Below, in pieces: positions 37,061-48,492 of a DNA stretch of 64,000 nt (positions are counted from its first letter, which is position 1; each line of letters begins with the position of its first letter). The notes under the pieces are model-generated. The model saw nothing but the letters and a program-made list of their open reading frames with translations, made no database searches and was not told the DNA's origin. A program made the translations under genes and the position numbers. Source of the stretch: Actinomyces sp. oral taxon 171 str. F0337 (GTDB lineage: Bacteria; Actinomycetota; Actinomycetes; Actinomycetales; Actinomycetaceae); contig NZ_CP040005.1 in the NCBI RefSeq assembly GCF_005696555.1, positions 1,426,001 through 1,490,000 of the forward strand. Reading direction: 5' to 3'.

Positions 37061-39754
37061 TCAGATGTTCCTGGAGTCCACGGGGTTCTGGTCGTTCTCG
37101 TGACGCTGCTCCTGCGCGTAGCGGTTGTAGAGCAGCGACAGGACGAAGCAGACGACACCTGCGGCCGCCAGGGAGATGACTCGAATGATCGAGTTCTGCG
37201 CGGCCACGTCCATAACGGCGAGCTTGAGTACGGACAGGAGCACCAGGGTCAGTCCGTAGTGGCGCAGGATTGTCAGACGCGCCCTGAACCCGAGGACGAT
37301 GCAGGCTCCGCCCGTCAGCAGTACCAGCACCGACATGAGGACCGAACCCGGGTCGACCTCGGTGGCCACTATGACTGAGAGCCACATGAGCAGTGAGTTG
37401 CCGATCGCAAGGCTCAGGCACACCTCCGCACACCGCCGCCAGGGAAGCAGGAGCCACGTGGCGCATGCCCCCACCCCCAGGGCGACGGCGACCAGCAGCA
37501 GCATCCAGATCGACGAGGAGGCATCCTCGGCCCACGACAGCGTCACCATTGCCAGCACGGCCACCATCGCTGAGAGGATCCACGACGGCGCCGGTGCTCC
37601 TGCCTGATTTCCCGCCGGACCGGGCAGGGCCTCGCCGCGAGGACCCACCCGGTAGCGGGATCCTCGGCACTGACCACTGAGCACTCGCTTAGGCGTGGCT
37701 CCGCTTGAGAACGCCCCCAGAGCGATGAATGTGATCGTCGCCAGGCCTGGAACCGCGCGCAGCGCCGCCCAGGCGCTCTGGGAGTCACCCACGAGACCGG
37801 AGCCCAGGAACGGAATGACGACGGCGATATTGAAGGCCACCACCGCCAGTGCCGCCCGCAGGGCCAGTACCCGTGTCTGGACGTGCGACGGCGCGGAATG
37901 TGAAGCAGGGACCGGAGAGCTGCATGCGGCTCGGTCACCGAGTCCTTCGGCCATGATGACCATGAGCGCAGAGATCACCACGGAGACGATCAGCGACCAG
38001 GTGTCGCCGCGGGAGTGAGCAGCGCCCGGGGCCATGAGAATCGGCACCGTCCCGAGAAGGGCAAGGATCGGGGCCGGCTCCACTCTTGCGTTCAAGATCG
38101 CCGGAAGCAGGCACGGCATCGCAGCCACGATGACGAAGAGATAGACCCTGGGGTCGTCAATGATCGCCATCCCGATCAGTGCGAGGGGGAAGAACGCAAC
38201 CTCGTGCCCGATCGCCATGGCACGGCGCCAACCAGCGGGGCAGTGGATCGGGAGTGTCGCGAGTGCCGCCAAGGCCAGCAGGAGGAGCTCGAGGAGGAAG
38301 GTGATGACGATGACGGTGTGCCCCAGGCGCAGGCTCATCTGCTCCGTCATCAGGTTTCCGATCCTCAGCATGAGGATCACCGCCGTTGGGCCCCAGTCCC
38401 ATCCCGAGGTCTCGACACCGATGCTCCACAGCTGTGTGCTGGCATGGAGTGTCTGGCACACCAGCAGTAGGCACAGGGTCAGAACGATACCGGTGCCGCT
38501 GGCGACGGAGGTGCGCAGCATCGGTTGGATCGGGGCGGCGATGAGGGCCGTCGCCGTGGCCACCATTGACGTCACCGGATACCAGGCGGCCAGCCTCATC
38601 CGCTCCGTGTTGCGCGACAGGACCACGCAGGTCAGTGCCAGTACCGTGACGTAGATACTGATCATCAGCCACGTGATGAGCGCGGCCTGCGGCTGACGCA
38701 CCACGTGGCTGACTGCGAATCCGATGGTCACCAGGGCGCCGAGGGTTGAGACGACCGCGGTGAACAGCACCCGTGTCATGTGGGACACGGCCAGGAGTAC
38801 GAGCCCCCAGCAGGCCATGAGCACCAGAGCGGGCTCTGGGCTGAGCATTCCATTGAGAAGGACGGCTCCCACGATGGAAACGAAGCCGAGTCCTCCACCA
38901 GTTCCCGTGATCGTCGCCGCAGCGACGCGGTAACGGGGACGACTGATCCCCAGCTGAGCGCCGGCCGCTGTCATCGTGACCGCGATGAGTGCCAGTCCCA
39001 GGATCTTGACCGGGTCAGGAATGGAGTCCCAGACGAGAGCCAGAAGACTCACCCCGGCAGACAGGACGAGCACCGCTGCGGCGCCGGAGAGCAGATAGCG
39101 TCCGAGGTTGCCCTCCCGCATCGCTCGCTGGGCCCATCCGGGGATCTGCTCGGTGCCTGCGCTGCGTGCCTGGCCGGTCCCGGCCGGTCCGCTTCCCTGC
39201 ATATGAGAGGCAGCGCCCGCAACGGGTGCATGATGCATCGAGTCCGGGCTCGTCCAGGGTGCCGAGGCTTGCTCGGGCTCCACGGGGGCGGGCTCCTGAC
39301 CGTAAGGTGCCGGCGGCACCTCGCCTCGGGGTGCTCGGGGGGCCTCCGAAGGCGTGGTTGTCTTGGTGTGAGCGGCTTTGTCATCCAGGGGAACTTCGTT
39401 GACGGGGGCCTGAGCAGCAGGTTCGTCGAGGCGTTGCCAGGGGGTCTCGGAGACCGTGCTCGCTTCCGAGGTGCTTGCGGGCGGTGTCGTCTCAGGCTGG
39501 TGCGGCGTGTCAGCGGGTGAGGGTTCCGCAGAGTAACCATCAACGACGTCGGTGGCCGCGCTCTCCTTCGAGGTGGAAACAGGGGCGCTGCTCATCACCG
39601 TGGTGGGGAAGTCACTGCTCTCCTGCGTTGGGGTGGTGGAGGAGTAGGTCAGCCAGGTGACGCGTTCTGCGAGCCAGTCGATCTTCCTCTCGATGAGGTC
39701 CAGTCTCTGCAGTACCAAGGAGACATTCGGGCCGACAGTGGACGGTATGGACAC
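37061..39754 (-). CDS. DUF2339 multi-pass membrane protein
   Basis: An 897-residue predicted membrane protein of the DUF2339 family, function unknown. Residues 1-25 form a short helix (VLQRLDLIERKIDWLAERV), 30-165 are a Pro/Ser/Thr-rich segment, and from about 180 onward there are some 25 hydrophobic helices (for example LLSGAAAVLVLSAGVSLLALVW). Gly-rich VAAATITGTGGGLGFVSIVGAVLL is typical of the family. GTG at 39754 is preferred because AGGAG lies upstream; the frame opens at 39793. It converges on uvrA and diverges from the UDP-glucose pyrophosphorylase gene. Confidence 0.82.
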   Translation of the reverse strand: MSIPSTVGPNVSLVLQRLDLIERKIDWLAERVTWLTYSSTTPTQESSDFPTTVMSSAPVSTSKESAATDVVDGYSAEPSPADTPHQPETTPPASTSEASTVSETPWQRLDEPAAQAPVNEVPLDDKAAHTKTTTPSEAPRAPRGEVPPAPYGQEPAPVEPEQASAPWTSPDSMHHAPVAGAASHMQGSGPAGTGQARSAGTEQIPGWAQRAMREGNLGRYLLSGAAAVLVLSAGVSLLALVWDSIPDPVKILGLALIAVTMTAAGAQLGISRPRYRVAAATITGTGGGLGFVSIVGAVLLNGMLSPEPALVLMACWGLVLLAVSHMTRVLFTAVVSTLGALVTIGFAVSHVVRQPQAALITWLMISIYVTVLALTCVVLSRNTERMRLAAWYPVTSMVATATALIAAPIQPMLRTSVASGTGIVLTLCLLLVCQTLHASTQLWSIGVETSGWDWGPTAVILMLRIGNLMTEQMSLRLGHTVIVITFLLELLLLALAALATLPIHCPAGWRRAMAIGHEVAFFPLALIGMAIIDDPRVYLFVIVAAMPCLLPAILNARVEPAPILALLGTVPILMAPGAAHSRGDTWSLIVSVVISALMVIMAEGLGDRAACSSPVPASHSAPSHVQTRVLALRAALAVVAFNIAVVIPFLGSGLVGDSQSAWAALRAVPGLATITFIALGAFSSGATPKRVLSGQCRGSRYRVGPRGEALPGPAGNQAGAPAPSWILSAMVAVLAMVTLSWAEDASSSIWMLLLVAVALGVGACATWLLLPWRRCAEVCLSLAIGNSLLMWLSVIVATEVDPGSVLMSVLVLLTGGACIVLGFRARLTILRHYGLTLVLLSVLKLAVMDVAAQNSIIRVISLAAAGVVCFVLSLLYNRYAQEQRHENDQNPVDSRNI

Positions 39755-39960
39755 GACGGTTCTCCTCGTCACTCGGTGCTCGGCGGTAAGCACTTGTCAC
39801 TCAACCGGTTCTTCTGAGAGTACGGGGAGCTGTCGATGTCGTGAAGGGGGAAAGGTACCCTGTGGAAAACTCGGGAACGAGAGGAAGACCGGTCGTTCAA
39901 GAACGAACAGACTCGAACAAAGATCCACAAGAACGGTCAGGCTGGGATAGGCTGCATCTC

Positions 39961-41337
39961 ATGAGCGAGAACGGACTCACTGCAGCGCAGCACAAGATGC
40001 GCGATGCCGGCGTCGCCGATCAGGCCATCACGGTTTTCACGCACTACTACCAGTCCCTGGAAGCGGGAGCCACGGGACTCATCCCCGAGGAGACCATCGA
40101 GCCCCTGACACAGATCGACTCCCTCGCTGACGTTGAGGTCAGTGATGAGGAGGCTCGCGAGGCGCTGAGCAAGACGGTCCTCATCCGGCTCAACGGGGGC
40201 CTGGGCACCTCGATGGGCCTGGATCGCGCCAAGTCCCTCCTGCCGGTGCGTGACGGCAAGACCTTCCTGGACCTGCTGGTCGATCAGGTTCTGGCGGCGC
40301 GTCGGCGTTACGGTGTGAGCCTGCCACTGATCCTCATGAACTCCTTCCGTACCCGCGAGGACTCCCTCGAGGTGCTGGCCGGGCACCCCGAGGTCCAGGT
40401 CGACGGACTGCCCCTGGACTTCCTGCAGAACCGCGAACCCAAGCTTCGCGCTGACGATCTGGCTCCCGTGGAGTGGGGGGCCGACCCCGAGCTCGAGTGG
40501 TGCCCCCCGGGGCACGGCGACATCTACACCGCCCTGCTCGCCTCCGGGCTGCTGGACGCCCTCCTGGATCAGGGGTATCGGTACGCCATGACCGCCAACT
40601 CCGACAACCTCGGTGCGGCGCCCTCGGCCAGGATCGCCGGCTGGTTCGCCGCCTCCGGTGCCCCTTATGCGCCGGAGATGTGCCGTCGCACGCCAGCCGA
40701 TGTCAAGGGCGGCCACTTGGCCGTGCGTAAGAGCGACGGGCGCATCATTCTGCGTGACACGGCGCAGACGCCTGGCGACCAGATGCACTACTTCACCGAC
40801 CAGTTCCGCCACCCCTTCTTCCATACGAACAACCTCTGGTTCGACCTCAAGGTGCTGCGCGACACCCTGGCTGAACGGGGAGGGATCCTCGGTCTTCCGC
40901 TCATCAAGAACAGCAAGACGGTGGACCCCGCAGACTCCTCCTCAACGCCGGTCATCCAGCTCGAGACGGCCATGGGGGCCGCCGTGGAGGCCTTCGAGGG
41001 TGCGACAGCCATCGAGGTGCCACGTTCCCGGTTCCTGCCGGTCAAAACCACCAACGATCTGCTGCTGGTGCGCTCGGACGTCTACGAGGTCGACGACGAC
41101 GGTCTGCTGCGGATGGTCCCGGAGCGGGCCTGTACCGTAAATCTCGACCCGCGCTTCTACAAGAAGATCCAGGACTTCGAGGTCCGGTTCCCCGACGGCG
41201 TCCCCTCCATCAAGGATGCGCGGTCGCTGACCGTGGACGGCGACTGGACCTTCGGCGCCGACGTCGTCGCCACCGGTGAGGCGCGCGTGGAAGAGGAGGG
41301 CTCCCCCGGAAGGATCGTCGACGGCACCCGGATCTGA
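39961..41337 (+). CDS. UTP--glucose-1-phosphate uridylyltransferase, eukaryotic-like
   Basis: A 458-residue UDP-glucose pyrophosphorylase of the UGP2 type, making UDP-glucose from UTP and glucose-1-phosphate. Seen: VLIRLNGGLGTSMGLDRAKSLLPV (about 72-95), the UDPGP nucleotide-binding loop; LILMNSFRTREDSLEVL; PPGHGDIYTAL; ANSDNLGA; and a C-terminal beta-helix segment. This family differs from the GalU family of most bacteria and is common in actinobacteria. ATG at 39961 is chosen over an in-frame start at 39841. UDP-glucose is also the presumed substrate type of the dehydrogenase-like gene at 557-1492, but the two are far apart and of different origin. Confidence 0.92.
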   Translation: MSENGLTAAQHKMRDAGVADQAITVFTHYYQSLEAGATGLIPEETIEPLTQIDSLADVEVSDEEAREALSKTVLIRLNGGLGTSMGLDRAKSLLPVRDGKTFLDLLVDQVLAARRRYGVSLPLILMNSFRTREDSLEVLAGHPEVQVDGLPLDFLQNREPKLRADDLAPVEWGADPELEWCPPGHGDIYTALLASGLLDALLDQGYRYAMTANSDNLGAAPSARIAGWFAASGAPYAPEMCRRTPADVKGGHLAVRKSDGRIILRDTAQTPGDQMHYFTDQFRHPFFHTNNLWFDLKVLRDTLAERGGILGLPLIKNSKTVDPADSSSTPVIQLETAMGAAVEAFEGATAIEVPRSRFLPVKTTNDLLLVRSDVYEVDDDGLLRMVPERACTVNLDPRFYKKIQDFEVRFPDGVPSIKDARSLTVDGDWTFGADVVATGEARVEEEGSPGRIVDGTRI

Positions 41338-41348
41338 ACGAGCCGTTA

Positions 41349-41371
41349 GCAGTGACCTTGCTGGTCGCTGC
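41349..41371 (+). terminator. Short terminator hairpin after UDP-glucose pyrophosphorylase
   Basis: GCAGTGACC pairs with GGTCGCTGC (one G-U pair) around a 5-base loop, 12 bases after the stop codon, followed by a short T-containing stretch. Confidence 0.6.
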
Positions 41372-41488
41372 TTGCTACGCGGGGGCGTCGTACCTCGGTC
41401 ATGGGGTTCGGCGCCTTCCTGCCGAGCGAGGGCATGAAAAATGCTTACCCTAGCAGGAGAGGGCAAGCGTGAAGACTGCATGATCCGG

Positions 41489-41561
41489 TGGGCGATACTG
41501 GAATCGAACCAGTGACCTCCTCGGTGTGAACGAGGCGCTCTAACCCCTGAGCCAATCGCCC
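41489..41561 (-). tRNA. tRNA-Val (CAC)
   Basis: The 7-bp acceptor GGGCGAT/ATCGCCC with discriminator A, anticodon stem CCTCG/CGAGG and loop TTCACAC give anticodon CAC. T arm is CACTG GTTCGAT TCCAGT. The 3' CCA is not encoded here. It lies on the opposite strand to the Gly-Cys-Val cluster. Confidence 0.95.
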
Positions 41562-41711
41562 GGTGCGGCGCTAACCTTAGCCAGGCCGATACCCCCGGAG
41601 CAAACGGCTGCCCGGTGAGGTGAATCACCGCGATGCTGTTTGCCTGTCACCGCGATCGTGATGCTATGGTTTTCCAGCACCAAGCGGTTCAGTCGAACCG
41701 TGAGGAATCAC

Positions 41712-41784
41712 GCGGATGTGGCTCAGTTGGTAGAGCATCACCTTGCCAAGGTGAGGGTCGCGGGTTCGAGTCCCGTCATCCGCT
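41712..41784 (+). tRNA. tRNA-Gly (GCC)
   Basis: Acceptor GCGGATG/CATCCGC, anticodon stem TCACC/GGTGA with loop TTGCCAA (anticodon GCC), T arm CGGG TTCGAGT CCCG, discriminator T. First of three tandem tRNA genes. Confidence 0.96.
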
Positions 41785-41820
41785 CCGAGGAGCCGGGAGC
41801 GCCCAGCCCCAGCATCTCAT

Positions 41821-41891
41821 GGTGGGTTGGCCGAGAGGTTAGGCACCGGCCTGCAAAGCCGTTTACACCGGTTCGAATCCGGTACCCACCT
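41821..41891 (+). tRNA. tRNA-Cys (GCA)
   Basis: Acceptor GGTGGGT/ACCCACC, anticodon loop CTGCAAA (anticodon GCA), T arm CCGG TTCGAAT CCGG, discriminator T (U), which is typical for tRNA-Cys. Second in the cluster. Confidence 0.96.
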
Positions 41892-41892
41892 C

Positions 41893-41967
41893 GGGCGATT
41901 GGCGCAGCGGGAGCGCGCTTCCCTGACACGGAAGAGGTCACTGGTTCGATCCCAGTATCGCCCACCA
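41893..41967 (+). tRNA. tRNA-Val (GAC)
   Basis: Acceptor GGGCGAT/ATCGCCC, anticodon stem CTTCC/GGAAG with loop CTGACAC (anticodon GAC), discriminator A, and an encoded CCA at 41965-41967. It starts two bases after tRNA-Cys, so the Gly-Cys-Val genes form one transcript. Confidence 0.96.
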
Positions 41968-42080
41968 CATGCAAAGATACGAAGGCCTGAGCCCTGCTGG
42001 TTCGGGCCTTCGCCGTTCGGGCGACTCGTTACGGGGCAGCATGTCGTGGACAACGTCGGTCGGCGTCTACCCTAGCGGGC

Positions 42081-44237
42081 ATGGCCGACCCCTCGATGTA
42101 CCGTCCTGCCCCGGGCGAGATCCCCACGTCCCCGGGGGTCTACCGGTTCCTGGACGGGCAGGGGCGCGTCATCTACGTCGGCAAGGCCAAGAACCTGCGT
42201 CAACGCCTGTCCAGCTACTTTCAGGACCTTGCCGCTCTGCACCCGCGCACCCAGAAGATGGTCACCACCGCCTGCGCGGTGGAGTGGACGGTCGTGTCCA
42301 CCGAGGTGGAGTCCCTGGCGCTGGAGTACTCCTGGATCAAGGAGTTCAACCCCCGTTTCAACGTCATGTACAAGGACGACAAGTCCTACCCCTACCTGGC
42401 GGTGACGATGGGGGAGACCCACCCCCGCGTCCAGGTGGTCCGCGGGGCCCGCAAACCGGGAACCCGCTACTTCGGTCCCTTCGTCCAGGCCTGGTCCATC
42501 CGCGAGACCGTCGACCAGCTGCTGCGGGTGTTCCCGGTGCGCTCCTGCTCCGCCGGTGTCTTCCGCCGCGCCCAGGCATCGGGGCGTCCCTGCCTGCTGG
42601 GGTACATCGACAAGTGCTCGGCGCCGTGCGTGGGTCGCATCAATCCGGAGGACCACCGGGCGCTGGCCGAGGACTTCTGCGCCTTCATGGCTGGCCGTAC
42701 CGGCCCCTACCTGCGCCAGGTCGAGGCTGAGATGAAGGCTGCCGCAGCGGCCCTCGACTTCGAGAAGGCCGCCCGCCTGCGTGACGACGCCACCGCGCTG
42801 CGCAAGGTCATCGAGGGCAACGCTGTTGTCCTGCCCGACGCCACCGACGCCGACGTCTTCGCCCTGGTCCGCGACGAGCTCGAGGCCGCGGTCCAGGTCT
42901 TCCACGTGCGCGGCGGCCGGGTGCGCGGACAGCGCGGCTGGGTCGTGGACCTCATTGACGACGCCGGGGACGCCGAGCTCATCGAACGCCTCCTGGAGCA
43001 GGTCTACGCCTCCCTCCTCGATCCTGCCGACGACGGCGCCGTCCACCAGGGCGGAGCCCCCGCCTCCTCGGGCACCACCACCTCCGTCGGGGTGGGTGAG
43101 CGCGCCCCGTCCAGCCCCCAGCCCCGCAGCGGTCCCAACGGTTCCAGCGGTGCCGCCTCCCGACGCAACGGCGAGTCGGCGGCCACCAGTGTCGACGACG
43201 TCGCCCACACGGCCACCACCGCGGTGCCCCGGGAGATCCTGGTTCCTGAGATGCCCAGCAACGCCGCCACTGTGCGGGCCTGGCTGGCCGACCTGCGCGG
43301 CGCGAAGGTCGACCTGCGCGTTCCGCAGCGCGGCGACAAGGCCGCCCTCATGGACACGGTGCGCAAGAACGCGGAGGAGGCCCTGCGGCTGCACAAGACC
43401 CGACGGGCGGGGGATCTCACCCAACGCACCCTCGCCCTTGATGAGCTCGCCGAGGCCCTCGACCTGGCCGAGGCACCCCTGCGCATCGAGTGCTACGACA
43501 TCTCCCACACCCAGGGCACCTACCAGGTCGGCTCCATGGTCGTCTTCGAGGACGGTGCCCCCCGCAAGGCCGACTACCGCCGCTTCACCGTGCGCGGCCA
43601 GGACGGCAACGGTGCCACAGATGACACCGCAGCCATGCACGAGGTCCTTACCCGCAGGTTCAAACGGCTCATCGCCGAGCAGGGACAGGGCGAGGCGGCC
43701 GCCCGCGCTGCCGAGGAGATCGAGGACGCCGAGGGCATCGCCGTCGCCTCCGGTCCTATCGACCCCGAGACCGGCAAGGCCCGGCGCTTCTCCTACGCGC
43801 CCGGACTCGTCGTCGTCGACGGCGGGTTACTGCAGGTCAATGCCGCGCGTGCCGTGCTCGACGAGCTCGGCATCGACGTCCCGCTCATCGGCCTGGCCAA
43901 GCGTCTGGAGGAGGTATGGGTGCCGGGGGAGGAGTTCCCCGTCATCCTGCCGCGTACGTCGCCCGCCCTCTATCTGCTCCAGCACCTCCGGGACGAGTCC
44001 CACCGATTCGCCATCACCCACCACCGCAAGAAGCGCTCAGCCGGCATGACCCGCTCCGTGCTGGATGGGATCCCCGGCCTGGGGCCGGCTCGTCAGGCGG
44101 CCCTGCTGCGTGAGTTCGGCTCGGTCACACGCATTCGGCAGGCCGAGGTGGACGACATCACCCGCATCAAGGGTATCGGGCCGGCTCTGGCAGGTACTAT
44201 CTTGGCTCACCTCAACAGTCCAGATACTCAACAGTAG
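42081..44237 (+). CDS. uvrC: Excinuclease ABC subunit C
   Basis: A 718-residue UvrC, which makes the 3' and 5' incisions in nucleotide excision repair. The GIY-YIG domain begins [25 protein letters not shown] (about 15-40). A UVR motif follows near 215-250 ([22 protein letters not shown]), which binds UvrB. The second nuclease (RNase H-like) domain contains [24 protein letters not shown] and VVVDGG. Helix-hairpin-helix repeats close the protein ([18 protein letters not shown] ... [13 protein letters not shown]). A low-complexity Ser/Thr/Gly insert of about 60 residues (315-380) separates the halves. Confidence 0.97.
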   Translation: MADPSMYRPAPGEIPTSPGVYRFLDGQGRVIYVGKAKNLRQRLSSYFQDLAALHPRTQKMVTTACAVEWTVVSTEVESLALEYSWIKEFNPRFNVMYKDDKSYPYLAVTMGETHPRVQVVRGARKPGTRYFGPFVQAWSIRETVDQLLRVFPVRSCSAGVFRRAQASGRPCLLGYIDKCSAPCVGRINPEDHRALAEDFCAFMAGRTGPYLRQVEAEMKAAAAALDFEKAARLRDDATALRKVIEGNAVVLPDATDADVFALVRDELEAAVQVFHVRGGRVRGQRGWVVDLIDDAGDAELIERLLEQVYASLLDPADDGAVHQGGAPASSGTTTSVGVGERAPSSPQPRSGPNGSSGAASRRNGESAATSVDDVAHTATTAVPREILVPEMPSNAATVRAWLADLRGAKVDLRVPQRGDKAALMDTVRKNAEEALRLHKTRRAGDLTQRTLALDELAEALDLAEAPLRIECYDISHTQGTYQVGSMVVFEDGAPRKADYRRFTVRGQDGNGATDDTAAMHEVLTRRFKRLIAEQGQGEAAARAAEEIEDAEGIAVASGPIDPETGKARRFSYAPGLVVVDGGLLQVNAARAVLDELGIDVPLIGLAKRLEEVWVPGEEFPVILPRTSPALYLLQHLRDESHRFAITHHRKKRSAGMTRSVLDGIPGLGPARQAALLREFGSVTRIRQAEVDDITRIKGIGPALAGTILAHLNSPDTQQ

Positions 44238-44287
44238 TGTGATTTCACGATGTGCTGGGCTGGCATCAACTCGAAAGGAAACCCTGT

Positions 44288-44500
44288 ATGAGGATCTCCG
44301 CCCGCAACCAGCTGCCCGGTACTGTCGTCTCCATTGAGAAGGGCGCCGTCAACGGCGTCGTCAAGATCGAGGTCGCCCCCGGCGTCATCATCACCTCCTC
44401 CATCACCAACACGGCCATCGAGGAGCTCGAGCTGGCAGAGGGTAAGAAGGCAGTCGCCGTCGTCAAGGCCTCCTCCGTCATGGTGGGCCTTCAGGACTGA
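44288..44500 (+). CDS. Molbindin-like single Mop-domain protein
   Basis: A 70-residue protein consisting of one Mop/TOBE domain: MRISARNQLPGTVVSIEKGAVNGVVKIEVAPGVIITSSITNTAIEELELAEGKKAVAVVKASSVMV in outline. Such molbindins assemble into hexamers that bind molybdate or tungstate and may store or buffer the oxyanion. GAAAGGA stands upstream of ATG at 44288. No molybdate transporter or molybdopterin genes are visible next to it; the neighbours are uvrC and a glycosidase. Confidence 0.9.
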   Translation: MRISARNQLPGTVVSIEKGAVNGVVKIEVAPGVIITSSITNTAIEELELAEGKKAVAVVKASSVMVGLQD

Positions 44501-44616
44501 GGTCAGACGCTGCCGTGAGGCGCAGGTCGGTGTAGCCGTCAGTGCGATCATGGCAGGGGTGGTCACCGACCCGGAGCCTTCTGAACCTGCCGCCTGACAA
44601 AAGACACCGAGGATGA

Positions 44617-46080
<1,464 letters not shown>

Positions 46081-46106
46081 GCGCGGGACGTCACGGCTTG
46101 GGCGGT

Positions 46107-47393
46107 TCAGACGCTGGGACGGATCGCCCGGGCCGCGGCCCGGGCCCGGTCTCGGGCGACCTGGACATCGTCGGCATAGGCCACTACGACCCCCAGACGA
46201 CGTCCCTCATGTGCCACGGGCTTGCCGAAGAGCCGTAGGTCCACGCCTTCGTGCGCGAGCGCCTCATCAAGACCGGCGAAGCTCACTCCCTCACCCGGCC
46301 CGGAATGGCCGGCGGCCTTGATGGTCACCGAGGCGCTGGGAGAGCGCAGCGAGGTGTCCACGGGCAGACCCAGCAGGGCGCGGGCGTGCAGCTCGAACTC
46401 GCTCAGGCGCTGGCTCGCCAGCGTCACCAGGCCGGTGTCGTGCGGGCGCGGAGATACCTCGGAGAAGAGAACGTCCTCCCCGCAGATGAACAGCTCCACC
46501 CCGAACAGGCCCCAGCCGCCCAGCGCCGTGGTCACGGCCTCAGCCACCTGCTGGGCCCGTTCCAGGGCCACTGGGCTCAGGGCCTGCGGCTGCCAGGACT
46601 CCACGTAGTCCCCGTCGACCTGCCGGTGCCCGATCGGCTCGCAGAAGCTCGTCACCGTCTCCCCGGTGCCTGGATGACGCCAGCGCACCGTGAGCAGGGT
46701 GATCTCGGTGTCGAAGCGGATGAAGCCCTCCACAATGACCCGGCCCTGGTCGACCCGTCCGTCAGCCGCCGCATAGCGCCAGGCCGCCTCCAGGTCCTCC
46801 GCTCCGCGCACCACCGACTGGCCGTGGCCCGACGAGGACATGACCGGTTTGACCACGCACGGAAAGCCCACTCGCTGAGCGCCCGCCCGCAGCTCGTCCA
46901 AGGACGAGGCGAAGGCGTAGGAGCTGGTCGCCAGCCCCAGCTCCTCGGCAGCCAGACGGCGGATGCCCTCACGGTTCATCGTCAGCTGCACCGCACGGGC
47001 GGTGGGCACCACCCGCACCTCACCGGCGCTCTCCAGCGCTGCCAGGGCGTCGGTGGCCAGCGCCTCGATCTCCGGGACGACGATCGTGGCGCCGCTGGAG
47101 CGGATCGCGGCTGTGAGCGCAGCGGGGTCTCTCATGTCCACCGTCAGGGCGTTGTGGGCGACCTGCTGGGCTGGAGCACCCTCGTAGCGGTCGATCGCCG
47201 TGACCTCCACCCCCAGGCGGCTGAGCGCGATCGTCACCTCCTTGCCGATCTCGCCGGCGCCCAGGAGCGCCACCTTCGTCGCGCTGCGGGTCCAGGGTGT
47301 GCCCAGGACCGGGGCTGTGGGCTGCCGCATCGCAGTGTCCTGGGACGTGCTCGGGATCGAGCGTCCCTGGTCGGGAATGGGGGAGGAGCTCAT
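46107..47393 (-). CDS. purT: Formate-dependent phosphoribosylglycinamide formyltransferase
   Basis: A 428-residue ATP-grasp enzyme that makes formyl-GAR from GAR, formate and ATP, an alternative to PurN in purine synthesis. Seen: [29 protein letters not shown] (N-terminal domain), [13 protein letters not shown], the ATP-grasp core [19 protein letters not shown], and [23 protein letters not shown]. Length is somewhat above the usual 390-400 because of a Ser/Pro-rich N-terminus. ATG at 47393 has AGGAGG upstream. It is the only minus-strand gene between uvrC and rapZ. Confidence 0.93.
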   Translation of the reverse strand: MSSSPIPDQGRSIPSTSQDTAMRQPTAPVLGTPWTRSATKVALLGAGEIGKEVTIALSRLGVEVTAIDRYEGAPAQQVAHNALTVDMRDPAALTAAIRSSGATIVVPEIEALATDALAALESAGEVRVVPTARAVQLTMNREGIRRLAAEELGLATSSYAFASSLDELRAGAQRVGFPCVVKPVMSSSGHGQSVVRGAEDLEAAWRYAAADGRVDQGRVIVEGFIRFDTEITLLTVRWRHPGTGETVTSFCEPIGHRQVDGDYVESWQPQALSPVALERAQQVAEAVTTALGGWGLFGVELFICGEDVLFSEVSPRPHDTGLVTLASQRLSEFELHARALLGLPVDTSLRSPSASVTIKAAGHSGPGEGVSFAGLDEALAHEGVDLRLFGKPVAHEGRRLGVVVAYADDVQVARDRARAAARAIRPSV

Positions 47394-47514
47394 GGGGCCT
47401 CCTGACGTCTGGCTGCCGAGAACCGGCGGCGGTGAGTACTGGCAATGATGAAACGCTACCGGTAAACCGGCGTCGGCAACGGGTGGACCGAGCTGGACGT
47501 GCGATGCTTGGGGC

Positions 47515-48489
47515 ATGCATGACGAGCGCCGCCCTCAGCCATCCTCCGGCAAGCGCAAGCGGCTTCAGGACACGGTTCCCATTGAGATCCCCGCCCTCGA
47601 TGAGGCGACCCCACCGGTACCACCGGCAGAACGTCCCGAGCTGATCATTGTCACGGGCATGTCCGGGGCGGGGCGCTCACGCGCGGCCAACGCCCTGGAG
47701 GACCTCGACTGGTACGTCGTGGACAACCTACCGCCCCAGCTGCTGCCGGCCCTGTCCGGAATGATGACGACGGTCGGTGCCGGTGTGCACCGTCTGGCCG
47801 CGGTGGTCGACGTGCGCAGTCGCGAGTTCTTCTCCCACTTCATGGACTACCTGCGCAAGGTCCGCAGCAACGGCACTGACGTCAGGCTCATCTTCCTGGA
47901 CGCCTCCGACGCCGTGCTGGTCAGACGCTTCGAGTCCTCCCGCAGACCCCACCCGCTGCAGGGCAGCGGCTCGGTCCTCGACGGGATCGAGCATGAACGC
48001 ACGCTCCTGGGGGGCTTGCGGGGCGTGGCCGACAGCGTCATCGACACCTCCAACTACTCGGTCCACGACCTCGCCCGCCGGGTGCGCGAGCTCGTGGCGC
48101 ACGAGTCCGACCTGGCCCTGCGTATCAACGTCATGTCCTTCGGGTTCAAGTACGGCATTCCCCTGGACGCCGATCATGTCCTGGACGTGCGCTTCATCCC
48201 CAACCCCTACTGGGTCTCCGAGCTGCGACACCTCACCGGACGTGACGCACCGGTGGCCGACTACGTCTTCGCCCAGAAGGGAGCGGCGGCCTTCGTCGAC
48301 GGGTACGCCGACCTGCTCATCCCGGCGCTTCCGCAGTACATTGACGAGCTCAAGCCTCACGTCACTCTGGCTGTGGGCTGCACCGGCGGCAAGCACCGCT
48401 CGGTGGCCTCGGCGGAGAGGCTCGGGGTGAGGTTGAGACGAGCGGGCTTCGAGGTCGTTGTCCAGCACCGTGATCTGGGACGGGAGTAG
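47515..48489 (+). CDS. rapZ: RapZ-type RNase adapter / nucleotide-binding protein
   Basis: A 324-residue YvcJ/RapZ protein. The P-loop is [29 protein letters not shown] (about 45-73); [24 protein letters not shown] follows; the C-terminal domain has [25 protein letters not shown] and CTGGKHRSV, which are family signatures and carry phosphosugar-sensing and RNA-related functions in E. coli. In Gram-positive bacteria YvcJ has GTPase/ATPase activity and links to competence. It begins the conserved trio rapZ-yvcK-whiA; the next gene starts 3 bp after its stop. Confidence 0.93.
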   Translation: MHDERRPQPSSGKRKRLQDTVPIEIPALDEATPPVPPAERPELIIVTGMSGAGRSRAANALEDLDWYVVDNLPPQLLPALSGMMTTVGAGVHRLAAVVDVRSREFFSHFMDYLRKVRSNGTDVRLIFLDASDAVLVRRFESSRRPHPLQGSGSVLDGIEHERTLLGGLRGVADSVIDTSNYSVHDLARRVRELVAHESDLALRINVMSFGFKYGIPLDADHVLDVRFIPNPYWVSELRHLTGRDAPVADYVFAQKGAAAFVDGYADLLIPALPQYIDELKPHVTLAVGCTGGKHRSVASAERLGVRLRRAGFEVVVQHRDLGRE

Positions 48490-48492
48490 CCA

